Notes: generated by a model from the letters alone, not told the origin. DNA of 64,000 nt from JANMCE01 sp031410595 (GCA_031410595.1 JANNZM010000001.1:9326-73325); one strand, 5' to 3'. Shown: positions 40,669 to 50,662, counted from the stretch's first letter. Translations and numbers: made by a program.

Positions 40669-42197
40669 GCCGCCGGGCGTTTGTTGTCGTACTGCTGCTC
40701 GCGGGTTGCTCGTCATCAACGGCCGCTGCTCCACCAAACACCACGCTCGCACCGACGACCGCCTTCGCAGCCGCGAACACGCTTGCGGCGTCTTCCACCG
40801 CGGTCATCGCGGCCACCACGGTTGCTGCGACCGTCGCGCCGACGCCCGCTCTTGCGTCCACTACCTCCACCACCGTGCTGGTTGGTGAGAACCCGGCTGC
40901 CACGCTGGGGGATGTCTACTACCCCGAGTTGGGAAACGCTGGCATCGACGTGACCCACGTCGATCTTTCCCTCGCCTGGCAGCCGAGCGACGGGGTCCTC
41001 ACGGGCACGGCCACGCTCGACATCACCGCGGTCGAACCATTGGCCTCGTTTCATCTCGACTTCAGCGGCTTCTCGATCGACAAGCTCGACGTCAACGGAA
41101 AGTCGGCAACGTTCACCCGTGCGCTCGACGACCTGGCGATCGTGCCGCCCTCAGTCATCGCACCCGGACCGTTCCGGGTGACTATCAGCTACGGAGGAAA
41201 GCCCGAGCAGGGCAAGGACACCGTGGGCCGTCCGCTCGGCTGGTTGCCCATCAACGGCGGGGCGTACACGTTGGCCGAACCGGGCGGCGCGCATTACTGG
41301 TTCCCGTCCAACGACCATCCGAGTGACAAGGCCACGTACGACTTTCACATTGACGTGCCAACGCCACTTACAGCGGTGGCCAATGGCAAACTCACCGGCA
41401 CGACCGAGGGCGATGGCCGACGAACGTTCTCGTATCGGGCCAACGAGCCAATGGCCACCTACCTGGCGCTCGTTGCAATCGGGCAGTTCCGTATCGTGGA
41501 GAAGACCTCGGCATCGGGTCTGCCGCTCAGATCGGTTGAACCGACATTCTGGTCGAAAGAGGGGGAGTACCTGCCGGTCACTGAGGCCATGATCGACTTC
41601 TTCAGCCAGCGCTTCGGCCCGTATCCCTTCGAAAGCTACGGGCTGTTGTTCGCCGACTCGGTCCGCAACTTCGCCATGGAAACGCAAACCATCTCGATGT
41701 TCTCCGCAGCCGACATGCACGGGGTGCGTGGTGATGATCAGTCCTTCTTGGCCCACGAGCTTGCCCACCAATGGTTCGGAGACGCGGTGTCGCCCATCCG
41801 CTGGAACGACGTCTGGCTCAACGAGAGCTTCGCCACCTATGCCGACTGGCTGTGGTCGTTCCGGGACAATCCGGCCGGACTCGAACAACTGGCCGAGGCG
41901 AATCGTCGTACAGCGACGGAGGATCGTCGCGTGCGTGGTTCCACGGGCAATCCGAAACCGGAGTATCTCTTCGGTCGGCAGGTCTACAACGGCGGCGCCA
42001 TCGTACTGCACGCACTGCGACGCGAGCTGGGCGACGACCAGTTCTTCGACATCCTGCAAACATGGTTCACCCGCTACCGCTACAAGTCGGCAGGCACATC
42101 TGATTTCGTTGCAGTCGCAACCGAAATTGCCAACCGTGATATGGGTCCGTTCCTCACACAGTGGCTCGACGGCGACCAGCTACCACCCTTCCCGTAG
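40665..42197 (+). CDS. M1-family zinc aminopeptidase lipoprotein
   Basis: A 510-residue exported lipoprotein. Lipobox Cys15 follows L-L-A-G-C, then an Ala/Thr linker to about residue 80. The metallopeptidase signature H364-E-L-A-H368 with E387 (N-D-V-W-L-N-E-S-F-A) is intact; A-M-E-T stands in for the usual G-A-M-E-N exopeptidase motif. It probably trims peptides outside the membrane. The GTG overlaps the flavodoxin stop, so co-translation is likely. Confidence 0.9.
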   Translation: MSRRAFVVVLLLAGCSSSTAAAPPNTTLAPTTAFAAANTLAASSTAVIAATTVAATVAPTPALASTTSTTVLVGENPAATLGDVYYPELGNAGIDVTHVDLSLAWQPSDGVLTGTATLDITAVEPLASFHLDFSGFSIDKLDVNGKSATFTRALDDLAIVPPSVIAPGPFRVTISYGGKPEQGKDTVGRPLGWLPINGGAYTLAEPGGAHYWFPSNDHPSDKATYDFHIDVPTPLTAVANGKLTGTTEGDGRRTFSYRANEPMATYLALVAIGQFRIVEKTSASGLPLRSVEPTFWSKEGEYLPVTEAMIDFFSQRFGPYPFESYGLLFADSVRNFAMETQTISMFSAADMHGVRGDDQSFLAHELAHQWFGDAVSPIRWNDVWLNESFATYADWLWSFRDNPAGLEQLAEANRRTATEDRRVRGSTGNPKPEYLFGRQVYNGGAIVLHALRRELGDDQFFDILQTWFTRYRYKSAGTSDFVAVATEIANRDMGPFLTQWLDGDQLPPFP

Positions 42198-42199
42198 GG

Positions 42200-43561
42200 T
42201 TAGCCGATGAGTTTGTGGAGGAGACGGTTGGCAAGGCGAGCGGGCTTGCCGGCGGATTCGGCTTGGTCGAGGTGGCCAGGAAGACGGGCCGCCGCGTTGA
42301 TGCCGAGCCAGCGGAAGGGTTCAGGCTCCCAGTTCGGTGAGGCGTGGTTGACCCAAGGCAAGCGAGTCAGATTGCTGGCGGTGTTGGTGATGAGGTCGGC
42401 CAACGTTCGCCCGGCGAGGTTGCTGGTGCCGACGCCATCACCTACGTAGCCGCCGGCCCAGGCCATACCCGTTGCACGGTCAAGGCCGACCGACGCGTAC
42501 CAGTCCCGAGGAATGCCGAGGGGACCACCCCATTCGTGGGTGATCGAAGCGTGGCCGAGCGCCGGGAAGAGGTCAAGCAGTATCTGGTGCAGCCCGTCGT
42601 GCGTAGGCCGGTGCTGCTCGAACTCTGGCCGGATGGATGAGGCCCAGTGATAGGGCGCACCCCGCCCACCGAAGGCTAGGCGGCCATCAGCGGTGCGCTG
42701 ACCGTAGATGACCAGGTGGCGCGCATCGTTGAACGTCGGTCGATTCGCCAGCCCGATCTCGGCCCACACCTCGTCGCCCAACGGTTCGGTGGCCAGCATG
42801 AGCGAGTAGACGGGTGCAATTGCCCGGCGATACCCGGGGAGTCGAGCGGTGTATCCCTCGGTAGCTCGAACCACCACATCGGCTCGTACATCGCCCGAGG
42901 CCGTTCGTACGTGGCCGGGCACAAACTCAAGCGCAGCGGTGTGTTCATAGATGGCCACACCGCTTGCTTCCACAACAGTGGCTAGTCCGCGGACCAGCTT
43001 GCCCGGATGAATGGCTGCGCAGTTGGGCGTATAGATCGCGCCCACCACATCGGTGGCTCCACACATCTCGAACGCCTCGGTACGGGAAAGCTCACGGTGA
43101 TCATCGTCGCCGAATCCAAAGGAATGGAACTCGGCGAGGTGAGCGCGAATCCGGTCGAGTTGGCGACCATTTCGGGCCAACTCGATCCACCCGCCCTTGG
43201 CGATGTCGGCGTCAATGTGGTGGATCGACGCGACCTGAGCGACCTCATCGACCGTGGCAAACATCTCGCGCTGCATCGCCACTGCAGCAGCGGCCCCGTG
43301 CGTCTGCGCCATGCGTTGCAAACTCATCGGAAGCAACGCCGAGCACCAGCCTCCGTTGCGTCCCGAGGCACCGAAGCCCGCAACTTCCTTCTCCACAATG
43401 GCAATGCGGCAGGAAGGATTGCGTTGCTTCAGGTAGTACGCGGTCCACAAGCCCGTGAAGCCAGCTCCGACAATGGCCACATCAACAGAAAGATCCGTAC
43501 CCAGACCCGGGCGCGCCAGCGTGCGCTCGGCGGCCTGCCAAAGGGGCTCGCTCAGCACCAT
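42200..43561 (-). CDS. DAO-family FAD oxidoreductase (PuuB-like)
   Basis: A 453-residue flavoprotein with G-A-G-F-T-G-L-W-T-A-Y at about 31-41, G-A-S-G-R-N-G-G-W-C after the second strand, and W-E-P-E-P-F-R-W-L-G at the end, a set seen in gamma-glutamylputrescine oxidase-like proteins. These oxidise amines or N-alkyl amino acids with O2. It could oxidise a polyamine or methylamine derivative, which would fit the nearby polyamine-type ABC importer, but substrate is unknown. It converges on the aminopeptidase gene two bases away. Confidence 0.85.
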   Translation of the reverse strand: MVLSEPLWQAAERTLARPGLGTDLSVDVAIVGAGFTGLWTAYYLKQRNPSCRIAIVEKEVAGFGASGRNGGWCSALLPMSLQRMAQTHGAAAAVAMQREMFATVDEVAQVASIHHIDADIAKGGWIELARNGRQLDRIRAHLAEFHSFGFGDDDHRELSRTEAFEMCGATDVVGAIYTPNCAAIHPGKLVRGLATVVEASGVAIYEHTAALEFVPGHVRTASGDVRADVVVRATEGYTARLPGYRRAIAPVYSLMLATEPLGDEVWAEIGLANRPTFNDARHLVIYGQRTADGRLAFGGRGAPYHWASSIRPEFEQHRPTHDGLHQILLDLFPALGHASITHEWGGPLGIPRDWYASVGLDRATGMAWAGGYVGDGVGTSNLAGRTLADLITNTASNLTRLPWVNHASPNWEPEPFRWLGINAAARLPGHLDQAESAGKPARLANRLLHKLIG

Positions 43562-43855
43562 CCTCCAACCCTAGAAGCGACACAACCCGACCATCGGATC
43601 GAGGCAAGCTGATATCATCACGGCGGCTTACTGTCGGCAGACTCCGCGTGGTCGTGTCCTTGTTGTAGTGCGGCGGGGACGCAGACCTTTGCATTGACCG
43701 AGTTCCCGGCCCGTTTTGCGTCCGTCGTCGAGAGCTAACTGGTGGCCGAGGGAGAGACCGTCGACTTGCCGAACTGATTCCTCCCGCGCTTCAAAGGAGG
43801 CGGCTGCAACGAGCGAGCCGGACAAAGTTCGTGTCTCGCCGGGTTACCGGCGAGG
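43562..43855. other. 294-base gap without a supportable gene
   Basis: The stretch lies between the FAD oxidoreductase start and a truncated DinB gene. It holds CCTCC (43780-43784) and GGAGG (43796-43800) as weak inverted arms. Short minus-strand frames are present but show no family resemblance. It may be decayed coding DNA. Confidence 0.5.
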
Positions 43856-44194
43856 TCAGGTAGCGTAACCGCGGTCGCCGGGCATGGGTTGCACGTTGAC
43901 TCCAGCGGAAGTGAGGAACTGGCGGATCTGGGCGGCGTGCTCAATGACGTGGAGCGGTACGCCTCCGACGAGGACTCCGTACGTCAAGCCGTGGAGTCGA
44001 TGGGTGTCGGGCAGTGGCCGGGCCGCAGCGTCCTCGGTGAGCTGGTCGAGCGTTCGACGCACGCGAGCGCGGCAGTAGTCGATGTAGTCGAGGAGTTCGG
44101 CCTTCGTGAACATACGGTTCGGAAGGCTGTAGGTGTTCTCGTCGAAGGGTTGTGGCGGTTCTGGCGGCGAACATCCCAAAACATCAGGAGGCAC
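43856..44194 (-). pseudogene. DinB-family protein, 5'-truncated
   Basis: The C-terminal part of a DinB-fold protein: S-L-P-N-R-M-F-T-K-A-E-L-L-D-Y-I-D-Y-C-R, then A-A-R-P-L-P-D-T-H-R and L-H-V-I-E-H-A-A-Q-I, whose last His belongs to the metal site. The first ~60 residues of the family are missing: upstream sequence runs into a stretch with a separate plus-strand gene. GTG 44194 is the first possible start. A remnant is more likely than a functional short gene. Confidence 0.6.
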
Positions 44195-44275
44195 GCAATG
44201 GTGGCGCCGACGCGATCCGACGGTAATGATCTTGCAGGAGGCTTCCGCTTGCCATGTGTGCGATAGCTGGGCACG

Positions 44276-44572
44276 ATGGCGCCCGTGGCCAACGCTCAGC
44301 ACGTGCCGCTCTATGTCCCCTTGTTCTTCATGGCTTGGGGTGTGCTTGTAGCGCTTCTGAACCGCAAAGACTTCAAGGACCCTGAAGGCGCGCGCCGGCG
44401 AATGGCCGCTCGTCGAGCCCAAAATAAGCTCTTTCGCATGTTCGGCGGCAGCGGAGATGCTGAGAAGGAGTACCGCAAGCTTGGCGGTTTCCGTGGGCTC
44501 CTTCTGTTCACTGCCGTCATCTACTGCGCGTTTGTGCTCTTGCTGCTCTTTGTCGCGATCAGCCAACTATGA
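44276..44572 (+). CDS. Small two-span membrane protein
   Basis: A 98-residue protein with hydrophobic segments at about residues 11-26 (P-L-Y-V-P-L-F-F-M-A-W-G) and 74-95 (L-L-L-F-T-A-V-I-Y-C-A-F-V-L-L-L-L), and a basic loop A-R-R-R-M-A-A-R-R-A-Q-N between them. No known family was recognised. It is probably genuine because of the strong membrane and charge pattern, unlike the antisense frame. Confidence 0.6.
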   Translation: MAPVANAQHVPLYVPLFFMAWGVLVALLNRKDFKDPEGARRRMAARRAQNKLFRMFGGSGDAEKEYRKLGGFRGLLLFTAVIYCAFVLLLLFVAISQL

Positions 44573-44634
44573 CGCAGGACCGTGAGATGCTCGCAAACGT
44601 GTAGAGCGAGGTCAATGGTCCTCCAAACGGCCCG

Positions 44635-44880
44635 TTGCGATCGTCCGCTACGTTCGCGGTGAGAGTCTGCGGAGCGGCGCTGATCGGCGGTGGACTCATC
44701 CTGTCCAACCTATCGATCACCGGTTCTTACAATTCCCCATGCGAGTCGATTCTGTCGTCCAATGCGGTGTGGGCGACTGAGTCATCATGTGGGATAGCTC
44801 ATCTCGGCACGTTGGTCATCGTGATTGCACTGCTCGTCACTGGGATCGGTGCGGTCCTCGAGCCGTTCGATTTCGTCGAG
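44635..44880 (+). pseudogene. Membrane protein start, cut into by the HNH gene
   Basis: From TTG 44635 the frame encodes two hydrophobic spans (C-G-A-A-L-I-G-G-G-L-I-L and L-V-I-V-I-A-L-L-V-T-G-I-G) separated by a short Ser/Cys loop. From about 44880 the frame continues only as antisense to the HNH gene, without natural protein character. The original gene was probably truncated when the HNH gene arrived. Low confidence because similar frames can arise by chance. Confidence 0.35.
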
Positions 44881-46240
44881 CTCTTCGCGGGCGAGGCGTC
44901 TGTGGAGGTCGAAGAAGTCTTGGTGTTCTTTGGCCCATCGGGCGAGGTCGGCTTCTGTGGGCACATACTTCTCGATGACGCTCGGCGTGACGGGCGTTTC
45001 GATCCACGGCTTGGGTATGGGTTCTCGGACGGGTTGCGCGATAACGAGGGGTGGGGTGCCGGGTGGTGGGTTGAACACGAGATCGCGCCGATCGAAGCTC
45101 TCACCGAGGGGATGCTGGTACGGCTTACCGGATGCGGGAAGACTGTCGGGAGGATGGGGTTTGCCGCAGGGTTCGATGATGTCGCCCTTCGGTTTGGAGA
45201 ACACAAGTCCGCCGGGTGTTTCGGCGTTGCCGGTGATGTTGAACTTTTGCTTGTGGTGATCCCGATGGCACGGGCGACACAGGCACCCGAGGTTGGCTGG
45301 GTTGGTGGGTCCTTGGTCGGCCCAGTGCTGGATGTGGTGCACTTCGAGACCACGTGTCGCATGGCAGGACGGGTTCCGACAGACGCGGTCGCGGTCCAGG
45401 ATCAACTCGGCCAGACGATAGGGCACAACACGGGCCGGAACGTCCGAGCGCTACGGGCCGTCCGCCGCGTTCGAAGAGGGGTTGGATGATCGGGTTCGAC
45501 AAGATGTCTCTCAACACACCGTCTTTGAGCCGGGCACCAGCGTTGAGCCAGCCGCCATGTTCATCAACATGCACCACGACCCGATACCGGTCGGATCGGC
45601 TCGCGGAGGTGATCGTGCCAAGCGACCGCAAACAGATCTCTTCGAGCGCGTCAGCCCACGTGACATCTTTACGCCCGGCATGGAAGAGGGCGTCGCGTGC
45701 TTCGTCAAACGCTTTATCAACGATGGCGCCGCGTTCGGTGGCGAGATCAGCGTGGACTTTGTAGCGGGCGTCATCATCAAAGAACGCATGCACCGTGTCC
45801 TCCGGCTCCGGGTCCTTCTCAGTCTTTTCGGGTTCCACGTCAGGTGCCGCAGGTTTCGCGCCTTTCCAATACGACGCCAACGACCGAGACAACTGTGTCA
45901 CCGTGGCGTGCTGCGCGAATTCGGCGGCCTGCGCGTCATTTTGCTCAGGCACAAACCTGGATACGACAGCCACTTGATCGACCGCCAACTCACCATCAGC
46001 AAACATCGAAAGCGTGACCGGCAGTTCAGAGGTTCGTGAGGCGATCTGCACGATCTGTTTCGCGCGTGCAGGGGACAGCCCGGATTTCCATGCCAGCCAA
46101 TGTTGTGCGCAACGCACCCCGGGCACGTCCCACGCACCGGTTTCTAACGCTTCGGCGACCAGGGATACCAGTTGTGCGTGTGCGGCGTTCAGGACGCCAC
46201 ACACGTCTGCTAACCGTGTCTCCAGATCTACCGTGTCCAT
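44785..46240 (-). pseudogene. DUF222/HNH endonuclease (13E12-type) with a single-base frameshift
   Basis: The N-terminal frame (from ATG 46240) is DUF222: D-L-E-T-R-L-A-D-V-C-G, H-W-L-A-W-K-S-G-L-S-P, L-A-V-D-Q-V-A-V-V and F-E-R-G-G-R-P-V. It should flow into the HNH module V-P-Y-R-L-A-E-L-I-L-D-R-D-R-V-C-R-N-P-S-C, E-V-H-H-I-Q-H-W-A and C-R-P-C-H-R-D-H-H, but that module lies in another frame. One extra C in the minus-strand run GGCCCGT near 45432-45436 accounts for the shift. The family is repeated in actinobacterial genomes. Either a true frameshift or a sequence error would explain the break. Confidence 0.8.
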
Positions 46241-46414
46241 GCCAAAAGCATACACGTGTTCGCATGGTGGCGGCCACCGAGACGGCCCACTATTTTGTCA
46301 AGAAATACCTGCTCACAGCACATTTATGAGCACAATCCGTCGTGTCGTCGGCTGCGAGTAAAAGTGTCAACTTGAGGGTGTCGATGTAACCCGCCCCTCG
46401 GATCAACAGTGCCG

Positions 46415-47083
46415 TTATGCAGTCATGTCACGGGGGTACGAAACCACGCACAACAGAGTGGCAGGCTCGCCTTGTTTGTATGTGTTGGCGGAGAGGGGAG
46501 CGAAGTAGCGAATGCTCCATGTCGAGGCCTCGGGGTGCGAGCGAATGGCCGTTGGCACGGATTCATCGCAGCTCTTTGCCGCCGCGGCCTTCAACACGTC
46601 CTCACCCGGGTAAGGACTGTCGGTATTGAAGATCTTGCTGGCGAAGACCTCGGCGTTATGCGGCGCGTTGCATGGCACTCGGTTGAACCGAGTGAGTCGC
46701 TTCCCTGGCAGATCCTGCGCAGTAGGAAGCTCCAGGCAGTCCTTCGGATGCACCGCGGCAATCGGCACGCCGCTCTTGTGGGTCGCGTAGTAGGCCGAAG
46801 CCACTGCGGTAGCGAGGAAGAGCACGAGCAGCATGTTCGGCAGTGGATTACGTCGGCGACGCTTCGGGAAGACGAAACCTTCCAGCGGATCGAGTTGGCT
46901 GTTCACCGGCGTGACAGGGGGCGAGGTTGCCAGAAGCTCGGTGAGGGACGGAGCATCCCAGCCGGTTTGGGTTTCTGCTTTCTGATCCAAGATGGGCCAA
47001 CCCTCGCTATCGACCTGCTGCGCATCACCAAACACAGACGTGACGCTATGAGCGTAGCGCTCCGGGTCGTCCGCACCGGTCAC
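46415..47083 (-). CDS. Septum_form-domain membrane protein
   Basis: A 222-residue protein. A cytosolic, Pro-rich part (residues 1-75) with a basic K-R-R-R-R patch is followed by one membrane span (L-P-N-M-L-L-V-L-F-L-A-T-A-V-A-S-A, about 82-98) and an exported domain with D-C-L-E-L, R-F-N-R-V-P-C-N-A-P-H-N-A-E-V and S-C-D-E, the Cys-rich core of Septum_form proteins. The family is linked to actinobacterial cell division on the outer face of the membrane. It begins downstream of the carboxylesterase on the same strand. Confidence 0.75.
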   Translation of the reverse strand: MTGADDPERYAHSVTSVFGDAQQVDSEGWPILDQKAETQTGWDAPSLTELLATSPPVTPVNSQLDPLEGFVFPKRRRRNPLPNMLLVLFLATAVASAYYATHKSGVPIAAVHPKDCLELPTAQDLPGKRLTRFNRVPCNAPHNAEVFASKIFNTDSPYPGEDVLKAAAAKSCDESVPTAIRSHPEASTWSIRYFAPLSANTYKQGEPATLLCVVSYPRDMTA

Positions 47084-47095
47084 TCCGGCCGGCGA

Positions 47096-48577
47096 TTACG
47101 GCCAGAGCTGGCGCAATTCGCCCTCGGGGTCGTCCTGCACTTCGCATACGATGTCGAAGATCATGGTGGACCGGCGATCGGTGCCGTAGGCAGCCCAACC
47201 CGGATCCCCGTGGTGAGCGAACGCCAGCCAAGATTGCTGCATGGCCTTGGACACCGCGTGGCGGTCCTCGCCCTCGCCCGTCAAGATCACTGCGCCCGGA
47301 TGATTCAGGGTGCCGAACACGAACGGAATCTCCATCGCGTGGCTACTGCCGAAGATGCCGCCGAAGGCCGGTGACTGCCAGGTGAACCGGTACATCCACG
47401 TGGGATATCCGTGGGAGGCCCAAGCAGTTGCGGCGCGGATGGCGGGCTGGTGGAACGTGTGCTCAGTGGCGAGAGTGCTGGCGATTTGGCCCCATGTGGC
47501 GCCGGGTCGAGCCGCTCGGTAGCCGTCGGTCAACCTGCGGGCAGCATCTCGATCGATTTCGGTCGCGGCTTGGGCGAGGACAGCAGCTTCGTCGACCGTG
47601 GCGTTGGCAGGGTCAAAGGCGGTAAACAATCGCATCTCGTCGAGGTTCGTGCCGATCATGACCGCAACGTCCGGAGCGGCCGACCCGGCGTGAATGGCTT
47701 CAATCACACCTGTTGGCAGCACCACGCCGTCACTGGTCGGCGCGAAAGCATCGATCCCGTGAGGCCAGGCTTCGACGGCGACCTGCGCCGCGAGGATGTC
47801 TTCGGTGGATCGGTCGAGCAGGTCTTCGGCTCGGTCGTGGGCAATGCCGAGTTCATCGAGCAGGTGGCGCGCTGCGGCGTCGGCCCGCTCACGGCTGCGG
47901 AACTGCCCGATGCTCGCGCTCTGTGCGATGGCTTTGTGGAACAGCCCGGACGCGGCTGGCGTGGCAAGGAGCGCCAACACCGCACCACCGCCAGCCGACT
48001 CGCCGAACACGGTGACGTTGCCCGCGTCACCGCCGAAGTTGGCAATGTTGTCCTGCACCCACCGCAACACTGCGGTCTGATCGAGCAGACCGAGATTGCC
48101 AGACCCGGCAAACCGCTCGCCCCCCACGTCGGCGAGGTGACAGAACCCGAACGCGCCAATGCGGTAGTTGGCGGTCACGACCACGACGTCACCCTCAGAT
48201 GCCAGCGAGTCACCGGCGTACCACGGGTTGCTGCCCGAGCCGGTGACGTACGAACCGCCATGGATCCACACCATCACCGGCCGAGCGCGGGCGTCACACG
48301 CAGGGGTCCAAACGTTCAGGAAGAGACAGTCCTCCGACTGGGGCGGCATGTCCGCGCCGAGCAGCATGGCCTCCATAGAGCCGTTCTGCGGGCCGACATT
48401 TCCAACTGTCAGGGCGTCACGCACACCTTCCCAACCCGGGTGCGGTTGCGGCGGTCGGAAGCGGCGCGGGCCCAGCGGCGTGGCGGCGTACGGCACGCCT
48501 TTGAACACCGTCACACCACGATCGTTGCGCTCGCCACGAATCTGCCCGCTGAGGGTCGTTGCCACCACATTCGCCAT
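47096..48577 (-). CDS. Type B carboxylesterase/lipase
   Basis: A 493-residue alpha/beta hydrolase. F-K-G-V-P-Y-A and S-E-D-C-L-F-L-N-V-W-T-P are type B landmarks; the nucleophile lies in G-E-S-A-G-G-G, the oxyanion hole in I-H-G-G-S-Y-V-T-G-S, and the acid/His region near the N-L-D-E-M-R-L-F segment and the F-G-S-S-H-A-M-E-I-P-F-V-F-G end. It hydrolyses carboxyl esters, probably in the cytosol, since no signal peptide is seen. It diverges from the acyltransferase gene. Confidence 0.92.
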   Translation of the reverse strand: MANVVATTLSGQIRGERNDRGVTVFKGVPYAATPLGPRRFRPPQPHPGWEGVRDALTVGNVGPQNGSMEAMLLGADMPPQSEDCLFLNVWTPACDARARPVMVWIHGGSYVTGSGSNPWYAGDSLASEGDVVVVTANYRIGAFGFCHLADVGGERFAGSGNLGLLDQTAVLRWVQDNIANFGGDAGNVTVFGESAGGGAVLALLATPAASGLFHKAIAQSASIGQFRSRERADAAARHLLDELGIAHDRAEDLLDRSTEDILAAQVAVEAWPHGIDAFAPTSDGVVLPTGVIEAIHAGSAAPDVAVMIGTNLDEMRLFTAFDPANATVDEAAVLAQAATEIDRDAARRLTDGYRAARPGATWGQIASTLATEHTFHQPAIRAATAWASHGYPTWMYRFTWQSPAFGGIFGSSHAMEIPFVFGTLNHPGAVILTGEGEDRHAVSKAMQQSWLAFAHHGDPGWAAYGTDRRSTMIFDIVCEVQDDPEGELRQLWP

Positions 48578-48637
48578 GTCGGAAGGCTATCGGCGCAACC
48601 GCGTCGAGCGGGCAGCGGCGAACTAGGTTTGTTGGTT

Positions 48638-49312
48638 GTGCTGCATCGCGATGACGTGCCTCATTCCTGGTCCTGGCGATTGCGGGTGGCATACAAGCGG
48701 ACGTTGGCTGAGGTGATCCAACGCGGGTGGGACCATGTCGTCGAACTTGGGGCGATCGGTCCGCTCAGCAAGAAAGGCAAGGCGTTCGGCAAGTTCGGTG
48801 ACCGGAGCGTCATCTGTTTCCCGCAGTCGACGATCTACAACGAGCACTCGATCTGGATTGGTTCGCACACCATGATCGGGCCGCATGTGTCGCTCTCAGC
48901 CGGCATGATGCCGGGACAGACGATGGTGACCGACCCCGTCGTGAAGATAGGTGATCGTTGCCTGATCGGACGGGGGAGCGGCATCGTTGGGCATCTCGCC
49001 ATTGAGATCGGCAACGATGTGTGGACTGGTCACTATGTGTACATCACCGATCAGAACCATGGCTACGAACGTGTCGACATTCCCATTTCGTTGCAAACGC
49101 AACCAGAAAAGCCAGTCACGATTGGCGACGGCTCATGGCTCGGCCACGGCACCATCGTGCTTCCCGGTTCCAACATCGGCAAACACGTCGTGGTTGCGGC
49201 CGGCTCAGTGGTCACAGGAGACCTGCCTGACTACTGCGTTGCAGCAGGCGCACCAGCCAGGGTGATCCGGCAGTACGATGGCGAAGGTAACTGGACCCGT
49301 GCCTCGTTCTGA
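48638..49312 (+). CDS. Left-handed beta-helix acyltransferase
   Basis: A 224-residue hexapeptide-repeat transferase. The repeats run from I-G-S-H-T-M-I-G-P through I-G-D-R-C-L-I-G-R-G-S-G-I-V-G, I-G-N-D-V-W-T-G-H-Y, I-G-D-G-S-W-L-G-H-G-T-I-V-L-P-G and V-V-A-A-G-S-V-V-T-G-D-L, with a D-Q-N-H-G-Y loop carrying the likely active His. It would acetylate a sugar or surface molecule using acyl-CoA. The frame is open much further upstream as an antisense artefact; GTG 48638 is a plausible start, with TTG 48629 as the alternative. Confidence 0.85.
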   Translation: MLHRDDVPHSWSWRLRVAYKRTLAEVIQRGWDHVVELGAIGPLSKKGKAFGKFGDRSVICFPQSTIYNEHSIWIGSHTMIGPHVSLSAGMMPGQTMVTDPVVKIGDRCLIGRGSGIVGHLAIEIGNDVWTGHYVYITDQNHGYERVDIPISLQTQPEKPVTIGDGSWLGHGTIVLPGSNIGKHVVVAAGSVVTGDLPDYCVAAGAPARVIRQYDGEGNWTRASF

Positions 49313-49435
49313 CGGCTGTAGTCCGGCAATTCATTCGCCGTTTACCTCACTGGGCCGCTGCAGGTCAGCACGTGGGCTAGCTTTCGATTAGTCCGTACGA
49401 CCCAGGACCACACCAAAGACGAAGGGGAGACAACG

Positions 49436-50656
49436 ATGTCCATCACCAAACACCGTCGCACCATCGCACTGGCCGGAATCAGTGCAGTCATGCTGGCCAG
49501 TTGCGGCAGCAGCAAATCGTCAACGACCGCAGCGTCGGTCACCACAGCAGCCGGCGCCGTCACCACCGCTGGTGCCGCCACAACCGCGGCGGCACCGGCA
49601 ACCACTGCCTCCGCAGCCACCACCGCGGCCCCCGCCGCCGGGGGCATGGAGAAGCTGGTCGCCGACTGCAAAAAGGAAGGCAAGGTCAACCTGATAGCCC
49701 TTCCCGACGACTGGGCCAACTACAAGGGCATCCTCGAGGCCTTCCGCACGAAGTATCCAGGCGTGCAGAACCCGGTCGCCAGCCCGAACATGTCGTCGCA
49801 GGAAGAGCTCGACGCCATCAAGAACCTCAAGGGCCAGCCCGACATGCCCGACAACATCGACGTCAGCCCGGCCAAGGCCCTTACGGCCACCACTGACGGC
49901 CTGTGGGAGCCGTTCAAGCCGAACACCTACGACCAGATCCCAACATCGTTGAAGGATCCCGCCGGTAACTGGGTGGGCGCCTACTACGGCATCATCTCGT
50001 TCGGCTCGAACCTGGGTCTGGTGAAGAACCCGCCCAAGACCTTCGCCGATCTGAAGAAGCCCGAGTACAAGGGTCAGGTCTCTATCAGCAACGACCCGCG
50101 CAAGTCGGGCGAGGCGTTCTCGGCCGTCATGGCCGCCTCGCTGGCCAGTGGTGGCAGCCTCGATGACATCATGCCCGGCATCAAGTTCTTCTCCGAACTG
50201 AAGAAGTCCGGCAACTTCAGCGGCACGAACTTCACCAAGCCCACAACGCTGTCGGGTGAAACCCCAATCAACATCACCTGGAGCTACAACGTGCCTAGTG
50301 TGCTGCCCGAGCTGGACAAGGCCGGCATCAAGTACGCGGTCACCTACCCGTCCGACGGCGTGTATGCGGGCTACTACGCCCAGGGCGTCGTGAAGGGCTC
50401 GCCCCACCAGGCCTGTTCGAAACTGTGGATCGAGCACATCTTGAGCGATGAAGGTGCGCTTGGTTATCTCAAGGGCGGAGCTATTCCCGCTCGTTACGCC
50501 GAACTCGTGAAGGCGAACAAGGTCGATGACGCCGCGAAGAAGAACCTTCCCCCGGCCGACGCGCTGGCCAACGTCAAGTTCATGACGGACGCCCAGTCGG
50601 CCAAAGCATCCAAGGACCTCGAAGCCAACTGGGGTCCCATGGTGGCCGACGCGTAA
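49436..50656 (+). CDS. ABC transporter substrate-binding lipoprotein (PotD/iron-type)
   Basis: A 406-residue lipoprotein. Lipobox Cys23 (M-L-A-S-C) is followed by a 45-residue Ala/Thr linker and a type II periplasmic-binding fold starting near L-I-A-L-P-D-D-W-A-N-Y. G-A-Y-Y-G-I-I-S-F-G, and P-I-N-I-T-W-S-Y-N-V resemble spermidine/putrescine or Fe3+-hydroxamate binders. Ligand cannot be fixed. GAAGGGGAG lies before ATG 49436. It heads a four-gene importer operon. Confidence 0.85.
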   Translation: MSITKHRRTIALAGISAVMLASCGSSKSSTTAASVTTAAGAVTTAGAATTAAAPATTASAATTAAPAAGGMEKLVADCKKEGKVNLIALPDDWANYKGILEAFRTKYPGVQNPVASPNMSSQEELDAIKNLKGQPDMPDNIDVSPAKALTATTDGLWEPFKPNTYDQIPTSLKDPAGNWVGAYYGIISFGSNLGLVKNPPKTFADLKKPEYKGQVSISNDPRKSGEAFSAVMAASLASGGSLDDIMPGIKFFSELKKSGNFSGTNFTKPTTLSGETPINITWSYNVPSVLPELDKAGIKYAVTYPSDGVYAGYYAQGVVKGSPHQACSKLWIEHILSDEGALGYLKGGAIPARYAELVKANKVDDAAKKNLPPADALANVKFMTDAQSAKASKDLEANWGPMVADA

Positions 50657-50662
50657 GTAGTT

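Noticed and set aside
47411..48637. N-terminal extension of the acyltransferase
   Set aside because: This part is antisense to the carboxylesterase and lacks hexapeptide character; the true protein begins around 48638.
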